In this document: positions 18,244 to 27,106 of the stretch, one piece after another | How positions within the stretch are numbered: the first letter of the stretch is position 1 | Layout of the letters: each line of letters opens with the position of its first letter | Assembly: GCA_965250025.1 (NCBI GenBank) | Contig: OZ252283.1 | Coordinates: 1,550,001 to 1,614,000 of the forward strand | Source: CBDDLD01 sp965250025 | Lineage (GTDB): Bacteria > Bacteroidota > Bacteroidia > Flavobacteriales > Flavobacteriaceae | DNA length: 64,000 nucleotides | Reading direction: 5' to 3' | Notes under the pieces: generated by a model | Database searches by the model: none | Told to the model about the DNA's origin: nothing | Seen by the model: the letters and a program-made list of their open reading frames with translations, nothing else | Made by a program: the position numbers and the translations under genes

Positions 18244-19108
18244 ACCTTCTGAACTTATATTAAATCCTGATGGTAGTGTTTATCATTTAAATCTAAAACC
18301 CGAACATATAGCCGATACCATCATATTTGTTGGAGATCAGGATCGCGTTGAAAAGATTACCAAACATTTTGATAGCATTGAATTTTCTACACAAAAAAGA
18401 GAGTTTAAAACACAAACCGGATATTATAAGAATAAACGATTAACAGTACTCTCTACAGGTATTGGACCAGATAATATAGATATAGTACTCAACGAATTGG
18501 ATGCTTTAGTTAATATTGATCTTGAAACCAGATTACCCAAAAAAGATCTTACAGCACTGAACATTATCAGAATTGGGACTTCTGGCTCTCTACAGGCTGA
18601 CATCCCTGTAGATTCGTTCGTGATCAGTACTCACGGTTTGGATATTAATGGCATGTTACATTTTTATCAGATTGATGATATAAATAATACAGCTATTGAA
18701 AATGCATTTATAGCACATACGAATTGGAGTGAGAATAAGGCCAGACCTATAGTTATTAATAACAGTGATTACCTTCAAGGCATTTTTGATAGTGATAGGG
18801 TTCATAAGGGAATGACTGGTACTGCCGGAGGATTTTATGGCCCACAGGGACGGGTATTAAGGTTGCCTTTACAAGACCCAGAATTGAATTCTAAAATGGA
18901 CAATTTCAATTACAAGGATTTTAGAATCACAAATTTTGAAATGGAAACGTCTGTAATCTATGGGCTTTCTAAATTGCTAGGGCATCATGCACTATCTTTG
19001 AACGCTATTATAGCCAACAGAGCAAATGGTACATTTAGCAAGAACCCTAAACAGGTTGTCGAAAACCTTATTCAATACGGTTTGGAGCATATCACAAAAG
19101 TAGAATAG
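18233..19108 (+). CDS. Nucleoside phosphorylase (PNP/UDP family)
   Basis: A 291-residue protein of the PNP_UDP_1 family: FVGDQDRVEKI near the N-terminus, VLSTGIGPDNIDIVLNEL, the phosphate-site IIRIGTSGSLQ, and FEMETSVIYGLSKLLGHHA with the ribose-binding Met-Glu. It should split a nucleoside with phosphate into base and ribose-1-phosphate (uridine or purine not decidable here). ATG 18233 is chosen over the in-frame TTG 18227. The gene overlaps the DUF1835 stop by 11 bases. Confidence 0.9.
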   Translation: MSIKPSELILNPDGSVYHLNLKPEHIADTIIFVGDQDRVEKITKHFDSIEFSTQKREFKTQTGYYKNKRLTVLSTGIGPDNIDIVLNELDALVNIDLETRLPKKDLTALNIIRIGTSGSLQADIPVDSFVISTHGLDINGMLHFYQIDDINNTAIENAFIAHTNWSENKARPIVINNSDYLQGIFDSDRVHKGMTGTAGGFYGPQGRVLRLPLQDPELNSKMDNFNYKDFRITNFEMETSVIYGLSKLLGHHALSLNAIIANRANGTFSKNPKQVVENLIQYGLEHITKVE

Positions 19109-19116
19109 TAAAAAAC

Positions 19117-19971
19117 ATGCGGAAAATTAATATAGGAGGTGTTCCCGAACATTTTAATCTTGCCTGGTATTTGACCCTTAAAAATGGCGAATATAAAGCA
19201 GAAGGTATTAATCTTAGGTGGCACGATTATTATGGTGGCACCGGAGCTATGTGTAAAGGGTTAAGAAATGGAGATATTGATCTGGCTGTAATTCTTACGG
19301 AAGGTATCGTAAAAGATATTATTGATGGTAACCCTTCAAGTATTGTACAAATCTATGTGAAATCGCCTTTAATATGGGGAATTCACGTTGCGCATGATTC
19401 TTCTTTTAATACCATAGAAGATATCAAAGGTACCAGAGCTGCTATTAGCAGGTATGGTTCTGGTTCACATTTAATGGCATATGTCAATGCCAAACAAAAT
19501 CAATGGGACATCGGTAAAGACCTTAAATTTGAAGTGATTAAGAATCTCAATGGTGCCGTTGATGGTTTAACTAAAGGTGATGCTGACTACTTCTTATGGG
19601 AGAAATTTACGACCAAACCCTTAGTTGATGATAAAGTATTTAGACGAATAGGCAATTGCCCTTCCCCCTGGCCTTGTTTTGTAATAGCAGTAAGAGATGA
19701 ACTTCTGGAAAATGATCAGGAAATCGTAAAGACCATTTTGGATATCATTAATAATACAACTGCAGAATTCAAGTATATTCCGAGTATTGATAAAACCATT
19801 GCCAATCGTTATGATCAGGATATTGAAGACGTTAGAGAATGGTTATCATTAACCGAATGGTCGCAAGATGTTATTAGTAAAACGACCATAACTACCGTTC
19901 AAGAACAGTTATATGACTTAAATATCATCGACAGGACTGTTTCCTATGATGAATTAGTTTCAAAAATATAG
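19117..19971 (+). CDS. Substrate-binding-protein-like (NMT1/THI5-fold) protein without signal peptide
   Basis: A 284-residue protein with the type 2 periplasmic-binding fold typical of ABC transporter solute receptors: GGTGAMCKGLRNGDIDLAVILTEG, IKGTRAAISRYGSGSH, then DYFLWEKF. It starts directly with the domain (MRKINIGGVPEHF), has no signal peptide or lipobox, and no permease or ATPase gene is nearby. It therefore probably works in the cytoplasm as an enzyme or ligand sensor rather than in transport. It is the last gene of the operon, 8 bases after the phosphorylase. Confidence 0.75.
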   Translation: MRKINIGGVPEHFNLAWYLTLKNGEYKAEGINLRWHDYYGGTGAMCKGLRNGDIDLAVILTEGIVKDIIDGNPSSIVQIYVKSPLIWGIHVAHDSSFNTIEDIKGTRAAISRYGSGSHLMAYVNAKQNQWDIGKDLKFEVIKNLNGAVDGLTKGDADYFLWEKFTTKPLVDDKVFRRIGNCPSPWPCFVIAVRDELLENDQEIVKTILDIINNTTAEFKYIPSIDKTIANRYDQDIEDVREWLSLTEWSQDVISKTTITTVQEQLYDLNIIDRTVSYDELVSKI

Positions 19972-20102
19972 TATCGTTTTTAGGTATTTCTCAATTTGAC
20001 GTAGCCAATATTTTTTATGTTATAGAATCGTAAGTTGATTATTAAGATATTGATAAAAACCTTAAGTAAATGACCATAAGTTTCTATATTTCAATTTTTT
20101 AA

Positions 20103-20110
20103 TTACATTT
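20103..20110 (+). promoter_or_regulatory. -7 promoter box (TACATTTG)
   Basis: A TAnnTTTG match 44 bases before the ATG of the small membrane protein at 20154. It is the main evidence that this small frame is expressed. Confidence 0.45.
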
Positions 20111-20153
20111 GTCATAACCAAATCGTCGTATTTACGACACAATATAGATAAAT

Positions 20154-20339
20154 ATGGTATTGACAATTACTCTGATTTTATCTTTTTTAGTTGCTGTGAA
20201 TTTTCTGCTATTAATTTTTAGTTGCAACAAATCAACCAAGAAAGCAGTTAATATCAAGCCACATATAGTAAAGAAAAAATCACCTACTTTAGTTCCCAAT
20301 CAATTGGCGCCAACCCAGCTTGCACCAACAGGTAGTTAG
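20154..20339 (+). CDS. Small single-span membrane protein (61 residues)
   Basis: A short protein with one N-terminal membrane helix (residues about 2-23), a Cys-Asn-Lys junction, a basic stretch and a Pro-rich tail that repeats LAPT (NQLAPTQLAPTGS). A promoter box lies upstream. The last 56 bases overlap the 3' end of ung on the other strand. The Cys at position 24 is a poor lipobox (IFSC), so a membrane anchor is likelier than lipidation. No family is recognised. Confidence 0.55.
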   Translation: MVLTITLILSFLVAVNFLLLIFSCNKSTKKAVNIKPHIVKKKSPTLVPNQLAPTQLAPTGS

Positions 20340-20958
20340 TTTTACTAAAATGCTTATTACCAAACCAATAGCCTCTATTTGCACTTAATGGAGATGGGTG
20401 TCCACTGCTCAAAATAAAGTGTTTGTTTTTATCAATAAGCCTTGTTTTTTGTTTGGCATAACCGCCCCATAGCAGAAATACAATTTTGCTTTTACCATCG
20501 CTTAAGGTTTTGATTACAGCATCTGTAAATTCCTCCCAACCTTGTTTTTGGTGACTCCCGGCAGTATTAGCTTTTACGGTCAAAGTAGCATTTAAAAGAA
20601 GTACGCCTTGCTTTGCCCAAGACATTAAATTCCCCGATTTTGGATAAGAATATCCGAGGTCTGCTTCAATTTCTTTAAAAATGTTTATTAATGAAGGTGG
20701 GTGCGGTATGTTTTCGTTGACTGAAAAGCATAGACCGTTAGCTTGTCCTCGTCCGTGATAAGGGTCTTGACCAATAATCACAACTTTTGTATTATCGAAT
20801 GTACAATGGTTAAAAGCATTAAATATCTCAGAACCTTTAGGATAACATTGATGGCTTGCATACTCAGTTTTTACAAAAGCCGCAAGTTTAGAAAAATAAG
20901 GCTTATCAAATTCAACTTGGAGTTGGTTGCTCCAACTGGGATCGATATCAACTTTCAT
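20284..20958 (-). CDS. ung: Uracil-DNA glycosylase, family 1
   Basis: A 224-residue enzyme that removes uracil from DNA to start base-excision repair. It has the catalytic GQDPYH (63-68, Asp65) and the HPSPLS loop (from His187) that intercalates in the minor groove. The length is standard. It is divergent from mutS2 and convergent with the small membrane protein, overlapping it by 56 bases at the 3' end. Confidence 0.97.
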   Translation of the reverse strand: MKVDIDPSWSNQLQVEFDKPYFSKLAAFVKTEYASHQCYPKGSEIFNAFNHCTFDNTKVVIIGQDPYHGRGQANGLCFSVNENIPHPPSLINIFKEIEADLGYSYPKSGNLMSWAKQGVLLLNATLTVKANTAGSHQKQGWEEFTDAVIKTLSDGKSKIVFLLWGGYAKQKTRLIDKNKHFILSSGHPSPLSANRGYWFGNKHFSKTNYLLVQAGLAPIDWELK

Positions 20959-21041
20959 AATTAAAATATTACAGCCCTAAAATAATCACATATATTGATT
21001 TTTAAGGGTTTTAAAATAAAAATATTACGGTACATATTTCA

Positions 21042-21049
21042 TAGATTTG
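21042..21049 (+). promoter_or_regulatory. -7 promoter box (TAGATTTG) of mutS2
   Basis: A TAnnTTTG match 22 bases before ATG 21071. Because the box overlaps an upstream in-frame TTG (21047), the ATG at 21071 is the real start. Confidence 0.6.
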
Positions 21050-21070
21050 TACCGCCTAAAATGGCAAATA

Positions 21071-23236
21071 ATGACAACTATTCATAAAAAAACACTTGCG
21101 GATTTAGAATTCAACACTGTATTATCTCAGGTAAGCGACTATTGTATAACGGCTCTGGGAAAATCAGCAATTTCTGAAATACTTCCCATCAATGATGAAA
21201 CACAGCTTTTGTTGGCGTTAAATCGTACCAATGAGTATTTAGCTTCATTTGAGAATGAAAACAGAATACCAAATCACGGATTCGATACCATATCTAAAGA
21301 ACTAAAGCTATTAGCTATTGAAAACACCTATTTGGAAATCAGTAGCTTACAAAAGATATCAAGCATTTCAATAACTGTAAATACCTTATTAAAATTCTTC
21401 AATAAGTTTAAGGAGTATTATCCTCACCTGCATGAATATTCCTCTAAAATTGAAATCACAAAAGCCATTATAGAATCTGTAGATGATATTGTGGATAAGT
21501 ATGGAGATATCCGGGATAATGCTTCGCCTGCATTATATGACCTGCGAAAAGCCATACAGGTTCTAAAGGGTAAAGTGAATAGAAGCTTCAATAGCGCATT
21601 ATCGACATATTCAGGATTAGAATATCTTGATGACATCAGAGAAACTGTGGTTGAAAACAAAAGAGTATTGGCTGTAAAGTCCATGTATCGCAGAAAAGTA
21701 AGAGGTGCTATAATGGGCAGTAGTAAAACAGGTAGTATTGTTTATATAGAACCAGAAGTGACGTTACAGCATACCCGTGAATTGAACAACCTGGAATATG
21801 AAGAGAAAGAGGAAATCATAAAGATCTTAAAACAGGTTACGGATAGTATTCGATTTTACCTACCACTCTTAGAAGACTACCAAATATTCCTAACACAAAT
21901 AGATGCGATTTCTGCGAAGGCAAAATACGCTAAGTCTATGAATGCCATATTGCCAGAGATAAAAGACGATCGCAGTATGGTTATTAAAGATGCTTATCAT
22001 CCACTACTCTACCTCAATAATTTAGAAAAAAACGAAACCACATACCCACAGACCATCCACTTAGATAATGACCATAGAATAATAGTCATTTCAGGACCTA
22101 ATGCCGGTGGAAAAAGTATTACTTTAAAAACCGTAGGACTTTTACAAATCATGCTCCAAAGTGGATTTTTAGTTCCGGTACATGAGCGTAGCAGCATGTG
22201 TTTATTCAATAGAGTGTTAACAGATATAGGTGATAATCAGTCTATAGAGAATCATTTGAGCACATATAGCTATCGCCTTAAACAAATGAATTATTTTTTA
22301 AAGAAGTGTAACGATAAAACCCTTTTCCTTATTGATGAATTTGGTACCGGTAGTGATCCTGAATTGGGAGGTGCTTTAGCAGAAACTTTTCTGGAAGTTT
22401 TCTATGACCGAAAGGCTTTCGGAATTATAACCACACACTATTCGAATTTAAAACTGTTGGCCAATGAATTGCCACACATGCAAAATGCGAGCATGTTGTT
22501 CAATGAGCACAGTTTAGAACCCATGTACAAATTAGTTACGGGACAAGCAGGAAGTTCATTCACATTTGAAGTGGCTCAAAAGAATGGTATTCCATACAGT
22601 TTGATCAATAGATCTAAGAAAAAAATAGAGCGTGGCAAAGTCCGTTTTGATAAAACCATTGCTAAACTGCAAAAAGAACGTAGTAAACTAGAACGTACAG
22701 AACGCTCATTAAAGCTCAACGAGCAAAAGAAACAGCAGGAAGCTGATAAACTAGAATTTATTAATAACAGGGTTCAGAAAAAATTAGAAAGCTATCAGGA
22801 ACTTTATGACAGCAATCAACGCTTAATCTATTTAGGTCAAAAGGTCAATGATCTTGCTGAGCACTATTATGAGACTAAAAAGAAACGTGAACTCATGGCC
22901 GAACTATTTAAACTTGTCCAAATAGAGAACTCTAAACGTAAGAAGGTTTCTGCCAAACAACGACGTGCCGAAAAAGCTAAAGAAGAAAAGATAAAGCAGG
23001 AAGCCGAAAAGAAAGTCAATGCGATACGAAAACGAAAAAAGGCAGAAAAAAAGAAAGCAATAAAGCCCGAAAAACCAAAACCTGTATTAAAAATTGGCGA
23101 CAGGGTCAGAATGCACGATGGCAAAGCTATTGGTAGCATTGATGCTATAGAAAAAAAGAAAGCCATTGTCAATTATGGCTTGTTTACGACTAACGTAAGT
23201 GTCGATTTACTCGAACTGGTAGAAGCTAAAAAATAA
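21071..23236 (+). CDS. mutS2: MutS2-family DNA-binding ATPase without Smr domain
   Basis: A 721-residue MutS2. It has the helical core, the ATPase with Walker A SGPNAGGKS and Walker B LFLIDEFGTGSDPELGGA, and a long Lys/Glu-rich coiled coil (about residues 520-660), then a KOW-like C-terminal domain (IGDRVRMHDGKAIGSI). The nuclease Smr domain found in many MutS2 proteins is absent. MutS2 binds branched DNA and collided ribosomes in other bacteria; the missing Smr domain argues for a non-nucleolytic role here. Translation starts at 21071 (MTTIHKKTLADLEF). Confidence 0.93.
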   Translation: MTTIHKKTLADLEFNTVLSQVSDYCITALGKSAISEILPINDETQLLLALNRTNEYLASFENENRIPNHGFDTISKELKLLAIENTYLEISSLQKISSISITVNTLLKFFNKFKEYYPHLHEYSSKIEITKAIIESVDDIVDKYGDIRDNASPALYDLRKAIQVLKGKVNRSFNSALSTYSGLEYLDDIRETVVENKRVLAVKSMYRRKVRGAIMGSSKTGSIVYIEPEVTLQHTRELNNLEYEEKEEIIKILKQVTDSIRFYLPLLEDYQIFLTQIDAISAKAKYAKSMNAILPEIKDDRSMVIKDAYHPLLYLNNLEKNETTYPQTIHLDNDHRIIVISGPNAGGKSITLKTVGLLQIMLQSGFLVPVHERSSMCLFNRVLTDIGDNQSIENHLSTYSYRLKQMNYFLKKCNDKTLFLIDEFGTGSDPELGGALAETFLEVFYDRKAFGIITTHYSNLKLLANELPHMQNASMLFNEHSLEPMYKLVTGQAGSSFTFEVAQKNGIPYSLINRSKKKIERGKVRFDKTIAKLQKERSKLERTERSLKLNEQKKQQEADKLEFINNRVQKKLESYQELYDSNQRLIYLGQKVNDLAEHYYETKKKRELMAELFKLVQIENSKRKKVSAKQRRAEKAKEEKIKQEAEKKVNAIRKRKKAEKKKAIKPEKPKPVLKIGDRVRMHDGKAIGSIDAIEKKKAIVNYGLFTTNVSVDLLELVEAKK

Positions 23237-23262
23237 AGCGGTAATGGTTTCATTACCGCTTT
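23235..23262 (+). terminator. Rho-independent terminator after mutS2
   Basis: Perfect 11-base arms AAAGCGGTAAT and ATTACCGCTTT, starting on the stop codon of mutS2. It can also end the convergent lipoprotein transcript, since an A/T stretch flanks it. Confidence 0.75.
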
Positions 23263-23281
23263 AAGGAATTGCTAGCAATTA

Positions 23282-24910
23282 TCAGTTACAATTCGCTGCA
23301 ACATCTCGTACTTCGGTTTGCGTATCGACTATATTATCTAAAAACATATTACCACGAATACTGATTTCAACAAAATCGGAACCAATATTAGTAATAACAC
23401 CGCTAAAATTGCTGATGTACAATTGTGTTGCTATTTCTAAACCGCTCAAAGCCTCTGCACTTTGCGTATGATTGCCCTGAAGTCTCATGCGCTTTACATA
23501 AGGCACTTTTACATTAGAATACGTTTGATAGGCATCATAAACTAAAGATGCACTCCCCGAAGGTACAGTCACGGTTCTGTTGGAGAAGAACGTATTGGTT
23601 TCGGAAACCGATTCTTCACTGGAGACCGTTGATGCTGTACTTGCCTCAACTGAGACTTCCAATCCTGCAGAGACCTCTCCGGTCACCGATCCGCCATTAC
23701 CAAAAAAACTAGCTTCAGCAGTAGCACTCACTGATACGTCTACACTTGTTGTGGTTCTACCACTTAACCCAATCGTTTCAGAAAAACCACTGGTAAATGT
23801 CGTCGTAACCGTTTTTTCTATACCGACCTCTTGCTCTAGCATACCCGTTCCACAATTTTTCAATGTACTATTAAAACCAAACGACGTTTCTACCGCCGGA
23901 AAAATAGGTTGCAGATAATTTGTACTTAACTCTGTAGCCTGCCATTCGATATCTAATGCAACAATTCTGAAGTATTGTGTACTACCCGAACTGTTCGTGT
24001 GCCAATTGATATCACCGCTATTGGTAAACCTTTTTAATGGCATGTCATCTTCCGCCCCTCTAATGGTATATAATCCATTAGGTGCTTTTTGTATTGTAAA
24101 CCGATAATCGGCCTCTAGTGTGTTGGGGTCAGTTGAAGGATACGAATATGCTCCGGATTGTCTAAAAGTTCTTGTAGAATTACCAATAGTTAAATAACGG
24201 TTTGTATTAGCCGAATAAAAAGCAAATAGATTATCGGAATTAGGATATTTATACAATAAGAATTGTTCACTCGTAGTGCCTGAATTAAAAGAAGATGAAC
24301 GCTCTTCTAACCTAACACCATTACTTAAAGCACTTGAAGGCTTCCATACTACTTTATTACTATAATTCCCATTGGCATCTACGGGCTGTAAATAGTATCT
24401 CATATTGTCCTTAAAGTAAAGCTCTTGCTGAATGTATGATAAATCAGACGCATCAATATCAAATTGATTGCCATTGTCTTCAAAGGAAATGACACTATAC
24501 GACTCTGATATGATAACCGAATCACTATTATCTAAAACTTCAATATCTAAACCAACACCATCTCTAAGCTCATTTTCTGCGGCTTCAGAGAGTTCATCGA
24601 CAGCTAATACAAGTTGCGCAATGTTAGTAAGTACATCGACTTCTTGCTCCTGATCATAATCATCTTGAGTCGCAGAAGTAGTGATTCTCACTTTAACAGG
24701 CTGGTAACCTTTTTTAACTAATGCTCTGGTATTTATTAGTAAGCCTAAATCACCGCTATAGGCATCTAACTCATCAGCATTGATACCATTTTGCTCTTCT
24801 ATCTGACCTGTACCAGGAGCATCTTCATTATCATCTTCACTACAACCTAAAACGACTAGTAGCAAAGTACACATTAATAAACACTTTAATTTTTTCACTG
24901 TTGTTTCCAT
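23282..24910 (-). CDS. Surface lipoprotein with aerolysin-like pore-forming region
   Basis: A 542-residue lipoprotein. The lipobox ends at Cys23 and is followed by Ser-Glu-Asp-Asp-Asn-Glu-Asp, the acidic export signal that sends Bacteroidota lipoproteins to the outer surface. Residues about 205-320 look like a beta-trefoil or agglutinin-type lectin domain (FAFYSANTNRYLTIG, GLYTIRGAEDDMPL). Residues about 345-525 have the long alternating Ser/Thr/Val strands, with an Ala/Gly-rich turn around FFGNGGSVTGEVSAG, seen in aerolysin/ETX-MTX2-fold toxins. ATG 24910 is preferred because a promoter box lies 31 bases upstream and the lipoprotein signal begins there. The function (toxin, adhesin, or prey-cell factor) is inference. 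Confidence 0.7.
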   Translation of the reverse strand: METTVKKLKCLLMCTLLLVVLGCSEDDNEDAPGTGQIEEQNGINADELDAYSGDLGLLINTRALVKKGYQPVKVRITTSATQDDYDQEQEVDVLTNIAQLVLAVDELSEAAENELRDGVGLDIEVLDNSDSVIISESYSVISFEDNGNQFDIDASDLSYIQQELYFKDNMRYYLQPVDANGNYSNKVVWKPSSALSNGVRLEERSSSFNSGTTSEQFLLYKYPNSDNLFAFYSANTNRYLTIGNSTRTFRQSGAYSYPSTDPNTLEADYRFTIQKAPNGLYTIRGAEDDMPLKRFTNSGDINWHTNSSGSTQYFRIVALDIEWQATELSTNYLQPIFPAVETSFGFNSTLKNCGTGMLEQEVGIEKTVTTTFTSGFSETIGLSGRTTTSVDVSVSATAEASFFGNGGSVTGEVSAGLEVSVEASTASTVSSEESVSETNTFFSNRTVTVPSGSASLVYDAYQTYSNVKVPYVKRMRLQGNHTQSAEALSGLEIATQLYISNFSGVITNIGSDFVEISIRGNMFLDNIVDTQTEVRDVAANCN

Positions 24911-24940
24911 AAGAATTGATTTTGCGAATTGTTTCAGTAT

Positions 24941-24948
24941 CAAAACTA
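24941..24948 (-). promoter_or_regulatory. -7 promoter box (TAGTTTTG) of the lipoprotein gene
   Basis: A minus-strand TAnnTTTG match 31 bases before ATG 24910. It supports that start over the in-frame ATG further upstream at 24988. Confidence 0.5.
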
Positions 24949-25205
24949 TTGGCAAATACGACCGAAATCTAATTTTTGGTATGGACAAAGTATGGACATG
25001 CTTAATAAAAATGTATATACAAGCCTTATATTCTATTCAACACAAATTGAATCAAAACATTGAAAATCAATTACTTAATACCTATTGAACCGTAGTAGTT
25101 CGTGGACAAAGCCTAGACGCATTCTAAAGGTGTATATACATAGCATGCTAGGTGCTATATAAATTTAAGTACCTTAGTTGTAGCTATAAATCAATCTGTT
25201 TTATC

Positions 25206-27083
25206 ATGTACAATCGATTACTCATTCTTATCTTTCTGTTCTTTATTACGCAAACCTTCTCACAACGACAAGAAAAAATAGATAGTTTGAAGAAAGTCCT
25301 TCAAACATCAAAAGAAGACCTTAACAAATTTAATACACTTAACCATCTATGGAGTGAGTCCATAAACTATAGTATGGAAGACTCTGACCGTTATGCAAGT
25401 CAGATGATAACACTTGGTAAACACCTTAATATCGATTCTATTATCAGTTTTGGTTATGAACGAAAAGCCGTAGGTTTTGCATATCAAAATAGTTTTGACA
25501 GTTCCAGAGTGTATTTTAACAAGGCACTAAAAATGTATAAGGCCAATGACAACTATAAAATGATGGCTGGAGTGCAACGCAATATTGGTCAGGATTATAA
25601 CATGATGGGCAATCTCGATAGTGCCTATTATTATTATGATACCTCAGAAAAAAATTATAATAAGGCTAAAGATTCTTCTGGATTGGCCAGCATATATAAC
25701 TCTAAAGGCATACTGTACCTGCAAAAAGGCTACTATAACCTCGCTTTAGAAAATGCCTATAAAAGTTCTGATATTTTAGAACAGCTTAATGAAACGGTAG
25801 AGCTTAATCAGAATTATATGGTAATAGCCACCATCTATTCTCAAATGAAGGATACTGTGAATGCAATCAATTACTACAATAAATTAACTGCCTTTTTTGA
25901 AAGTCAAGGTTTGCAACGACAACTTTGTAGTAACCTCATATTGGTCTCAAGGCTCGAAGCTCCAAATTCTGGAACATTAGCTCAAGCAGAACGTAACATA
26001 CTTAAGGCCATAGATATTGCTAAAACTATTAAAGACCGTAGTGCTGAAGAAGAGGCTATGACTAATTATGCAAAAGTTTTGTATCATAAAAAAGCGTATC
26101 AAGACGCCGAAACTGTACTTAAAAGCATAATTGCATCCGTCAATGAACGAAAAGATTACCATGACATGTCTATTGTGTATAGTATTATGGGAAAGCTATT
26201 AATTGCCCAAAACAAGAATAAAGAAGCTGTGACCTACTTAGAAAAAGCCAATACGGCTTCACAACAATTAAACATTTTAAACAGTCAGGTAGAAATAAAT
26301 AAACTTTTAGCCACTGCACATCAAAACTTAAACGACAATGCTGAAGCACTCAGATATTACAAACTACATAAGACGCTAAATGACAGTATTTATGATAGTG
26401 AAAGTCAGAATCGATTTAATGAACTACAGACCATCTATGAAACTGAAAAGAAAGAAAATGCGCTTATTATTCAGGAAGAAGAAATAAAATCCCTGAATGC
26501 TCAAGCTATAAATGATCGACTTACCAAAACGTTATATGGTATAGCTATGATTTCGTTACTCATTATAGCGGGATTATTATACTTTGGTTTTAGACAGCGT
26601 ATTAAAAAGAATAAGATAGAACGCGAAAAGCAAGAAGAAATATATAAACAGGAAATAGAATTTAAGAAGAAAGAGTTGGCGTCACAAACTTTACATCTTG
26701 TTCAAAAAAACACCTTCATTCAGGAGTTGAAAGAAAATCTGGAAAAGATCAAAAAGTCTCCAGAGCTGTTTAAAATTGAGTTTAGGCGTTTGGTCATGCT
26801 ACTTAAAAAGCAAAGTGCTGAAGATAAGGATTGGGAAGTCTTTAAATCGTATTTTTCGGAAGTCCATAATAATTTTGATCATAAGATCAAGGCCATAGCA
26901 AATGATATTACAGAAAAAGAAATGCGTCTTGCCTCTTTTTTAAGAATGAATTTATCAACTAAAGAAATTGCTTCTATGTTAAATGTTTTACCAGATAGTG
27001 TGCTCAAATCCAAATATCGACTTAAAAAGAAATTAGCTCTGGATAAGGAGGACGATTTAACGCAATTTTTGAATTCTTTATAA
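25206..27083 (+). CDS. TPR sensor with membrane span and C-terminal LuxR-like HTH
   Basis: A 625-residue protein: signal peptide (MYNRLLILIFLFFITQTFSQ), several TPR repeats in the periplasm (about residues 50-400), one membrane helix (about 442-462), a cytoplasmic coiled coil, and a C-terminal helix-turn-helix (about 565-612, STKEIASMLNVLPDSVLKSKYRLKKKL). This layout is a common one-component regulator in Flavobacteria. ATG 25206 is preferred over the GTG at 25152 because it gives a clean signal peptide. It is divergent from the aerolysin-like lipoprotein gene across about 295 bases, so it is a good candidate to control it. Confidence 0.85.
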   Translation: MYNRLLILIFLFFITQTFSQRQEKIDSLKKVLQTSKEDLNKFNTLNHLWSESINYSMEDSDRYASQMITLGKHLNIDSIISFGYERKAVGFAYQNSFDSSRVYFNKALKMYKANDNYKMMAGVQRNIGQDYNMMGNLDSAYYYYDTSEKNYNKAKDSSGLASIYNSKGILYLQKGYYNLALENAYKSSDILEQLNETVELNQNYMVIATIYSQMKDTVNAINYYNKLTAFFESQGLQRQLCSNLILVSRLEAPNSGTLAQAERNILKAIDIAKTIKDRSAEEEAMTNYAKVLYHKKAYQDAETVLKSIIASVNERKDYHDMSIVYSIMGKLLIAQNKNKEAVTYLEKANTASQQLNILNSQVEINKLLATAHQNLNDNAEALRYYKLHKTLNDSIYDSESQNRFNELQTIYETEKKENALIIQEEEIKSLNAQAINDRLTKTLYGIAMISLLIIAGLLYFGFRQRIKKNKIEREKQEEIYKQEIEFKKKELASQTLHLVQKNTFIQELKENLEKIKKSPELFKIEFRRLVMLLKKQSAEDKDWEVFKSYFSEVHNNFDHKIKAIANDITEKEMRLASFLRMNLSTKEIASMLNVLPDSVLKSKYRLKKKLALDKEDDLTQFLNSL

Positions 27084-27094
27084 AGAATATCGCG

Positions 27095-27102
27095 TATTTT
27101 TG
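27095..27102 (+). promoter_or_regulatory. -7 promoter box (TATTTTTG)
   Basis: A TAnnTTTG match ending only 4 bases before the GTG start at 27107. If used, the DCC-family message would be nearly leaderless. Confidence 0.35.
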
Positions 27103-27106
27103 TATT

